Shown here: positions 62,423-64,000 of the stretch, piece after piece
Numbering within the stretch: position 1 is the stretch's first letter
Layout: each line of letters begins with the position of its first letter
Source: Lacticaseibacillus suibinensis
Lineage (GTDB): Bacteria > Bacillota > Bacilli > Lactobacillales > Lactobacillaceae
Assembly: GCF_003946175.1 (NCBI RefSeq)
Contig: NZ_RHOK01000013.1
Span: forward strand, 26,398-90,397
Direction of reading: 5' to 3'
Length of the DNA: 64,000 nucleotides
Position numbers and translations under genes: made by a program
Notes under the pieces: model-generated
The model's input: the letters and a program-made list of their open reading frames with translations, nothing else
What the model was told of the DNA's origin: nothing
Databases searched by the model: none

Positions 62423-64000
62423 CTAAACTGCGTACACCGCATCCATTACTGCATGTGGCGCTTGCGTCCCTTGAATATTGCTGGCTTCTCCGGCAATGTC
62501 CGTGTCGCTGTACCACAGACGCTTGAAGAACGTACCTACGTTTGGCATCGACAATGTCACAATCATCTGCTTACTTGGGGAATTTACGGCCACTTTGGGA
62601 AGCAAAGTGTAGTTGTAATACATATTCTGTATTTTTGAGCTATTGTAGTATGACCATCTAATCAGCCATCCTTTTTGTGTCTGAGAAAGTGGGATGCTCA
62701 TTGTCGCCGTATCTCCAGCTTGCGGATAGAGTAAACCAGACCAGCATTTAAGATTGCAGTTATCGAACTGGCGTAACATCTCGCCATTCAGGTAGCCACT
62801 TGCTCTTTGCCCGCTTGTGTCTAGGTTAGACAGCAGAAGCTGCCCCATATATAGCTGTGCCGCCGCAGTAATGTCGCTTTCAGCGGTTCCGCCGGTGTAC
62901 AGGCGTGATAGATAGCCGGCCGGTCCAACCTCTGTGTGGAATGTCTGGAGGCCTGTCCCGCTGCTACCATCAATCGTGCCGTCAACTGTCAGGTAGCCAT
63001 CGCCCATTTTCGTAGTGCCCGTGCCTTTAGTCAGCATGATTTGACCGGTCGGGTCAGTGATGCCCGCGAAGTCGCTCTCATCGACCGGTGCGTTCTTGAA
63101 GCTACTGATGAACTCGGAGCCGTTGAACGTAACCCCGTTAAAAGTCAGACCGTTGAAGGTGGCCGCCGCAATCGCCGCAGCCGAGATCTCTTGCTTGACC
63201 CACTTTGATCCGTCCGACTTGTAGAAGGCAGTCGCATAGCCGTTCAGGTCAACCAACCAGAACTGCGAGTTCTTAGGCGCCACGGTGGTTGGTAGCGTCA
63301 CGCCGCTGTCATAGCTGGTGATGTCCTTCCCCGCCGGGCCAGCAGGCCCTTGTGCACCGTCCTTACCATCAGAGCCATTCTTGCCATCTGTACCCTTAAT
63401 TAGCACCCACGTATAGTCACTGGCGTTCGCGCTGTCGGCCTCGGTAAAGTCGACATACGTTCCGATGTAAGCCTTACCAGTTGGTGACTGTGAGAAGCCG
63501 CTACCGTTCACATCGTCCGCATAGGCCGTGTGGAAGTAGCTTGTCTTACCATCATCACCTTTTGGTCCTTGAGCACCGACACCATCATCACCCTTTACCT
63601 TCTGCCAGTGGCCTGAATAGTCCGCTGGGTCATCGCTAGGCACGTCGCTCTTGTCGCTCCATACGACTGCCATATACGCCTTTCCGGCGGGACTTGCAGA
63701 CATACCGCCACCCGCATCATCGTCCGCATAGCGCGTCCAAGGATAGTACTGGTGCGTGTTGCTTGCCTTGATGTCATTCATCTGGTCAGCCAGCTCTTGC
63801 AGTGCGGGGTCAATCTGCGACTGCTCGATCAAGAAGTCGCCAAACGTTGCCTGCCGCGTGTCCGCCGAGTAGCTTGTTTTAAGCTCCAGCAGTCGTGTGG
63901 AAAGATTGAGGTCTTGCAGTTCATCAACTAGGTGCACGGTATCACCGACTTGTACGCCGGCGGGCAATTCGACCACGTCAGCCTCGTAGTTCACCACCGG
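62423..64000 (-). CDS. Phage minor tail / receptor-binding protein with collagen-like repeats, 5' end outside the window
   Basis: The frame is open to the right edge, so the N-terminus is missing. The visible part starts with the end of a tail-endopeptidase-like region (VVELPAGVQVGDTVHLVDEL). Then come repeated modules of the type YYPWTRYADDDAGGGMSASP and KAYMAVVWSDKSDVPSDDPA, two Gly-X-Y collagen-like stretches (GDDGVGAQGPKGDDG and GTDGKNGSDGKDGAQGPAGPAG in part), and a strand-rich C-terminal part probably used in host recognition. The collagen-like parts would form a trimeric stalk. Confidence 0.85.
   Translation of the reverse strand, partial: PVVNYEADVVELPAGVQVGDTVHLVDELQDLNLSTRLLELKTSYSADTRQATFGDFLIEQSQIDPALQELADQMNDIKASNTHQYYPWTRYADDDAGGGMSASPAGKAYMAVVWSDKSDVPSDDPADYSGHWQKVKGDDGVGAQGPKGDDGKTSYFHTAYADDVNGSGFSQSPTGKAYIGTYVDFTEADSANASDYTWVLIKGTDGKNGSDGKDGAQGPAGPAGKDITSYDSGVTLPTTVAPKNSQFWLVDLNGYATAFYKSDGSKWVKQEISAAAIAAATFNGLTFNGVTFNGSEFISSFKNAPVDESDFAGITDPTGQIMLTKGTGTTKMGDGYLTVDGTIDGSSGTGLQTFHTEVGPAGYLSRLYTGGTAESDITAAAQLYMGQLLLSNLDTSGQRASGYLNGEMLRQFDNCNLKCWSGLLYPQAGDTATMSIPLSQTQKGWLIRWSYYNSSKIQNMYYNYTLLPKVAVNSPSKQMIVTLSMPNVGTFFKRLWYSDTDIAGEASNIQGTQAPHAVMDAVYAV

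Overview
This window looks like chromosome of a low-G+C-phylum lactic acid bacterium of the family Lactobacillaceae, with a visibly GC-rich composition. The gene content fits a Lacticaseibacillus-like species: upp-atpBEFHAGDC, sufCDSUB, a methionine T-box in front of metQNI, the mbl/rodA block, C69 dipeptidase, and a TTG-rich start-codon style with AGGGGG ribosome binding sites. The genus is an inference from gene order and protein resemblance, not a search result.

Layout. 1-0.8 kb: the right end of an IS30-family element whose transposase enters from outside the window and which has run into a GNAT gene. 0.8-6.8 kb: small stress, membrane and regulatory genes (UspA, a DUF805/XpaC-like membrane gene broken by an amber codon, an Rgg-like regulator, DUF2785, YueI). 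6.8-11.6 kb: the complete suf iron-sulfur cluster operon. 11.6-15.6 kb: a matrixin-type protease and a methionine ABC importer controlled by a T-box leader. 15.6-19.7 kb: an arsC pseudogene, a GcvH-like protein, rodA, DUF2969, yidD, epuA, mreB/mbl and DUF1146. 20.5-27.0 kb: the eight-gene F1Fo ATP synthase operon. 27.7-34.9 kb: housekeeping genes upp, glyA, ywlC, prmC, prfA, tdk and a lone murT. 34.9-40.6 kb: sugar genes (manA, a serine hydrolase, a beta-glucoside PTS permease with a GH1 phospho-glucosidase under a cre site, and a divergent GntR regulator). 40.7-49.3 kb: VOC protein, a heterodimeric multidrug ABC exporter with a TetR regulator, a phosphatase and small membrane genes. 49.4-59.2 kb: three tRNAs (two identical tRNA-Gln, one tRNA-Glu), dipeptidase, TMEM175-type channel, OPT transporter, oxidoreductase, a secreted nuclease and two short membrane peptides. 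59.3-64.0 kb: a doc-toxin remnant and the lysis/tail end of a prophage that continues past the right edge.

The most unusual content lies outside the genes. Three gene-poor stretches carry copies of a ~170-210 nt structured element (called element A here; 19.8 kb on the minus strand, 20.2 kb and 41.7 kb on the plus strand). It has three consecutive hairpins whose loops are nearly constant while the stems are almost completely different in sequence yet still pair. Two further families of palindromic intergenic elements (B at 12.5 and 27.5-27.7 kb; C at 47.8 kb) sit just downstream of operons and also show compensatory base changes. I do not recognise any of the three as a described RNA or repeat family; they are the best candidates for something undescribed in this window.

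Other points of note: an in-frame TAG that splits the XpaC-like domain while the reading frame beyond it stays open to an 8-nt overlap with the next gene; a tRNA-Glu(CUC) with a U1-G72 wobble in place of the usual G1-C72; a murT without gatD next to it; and a 42-codon membrane peptide gene with a strong promoter and a structured leader.
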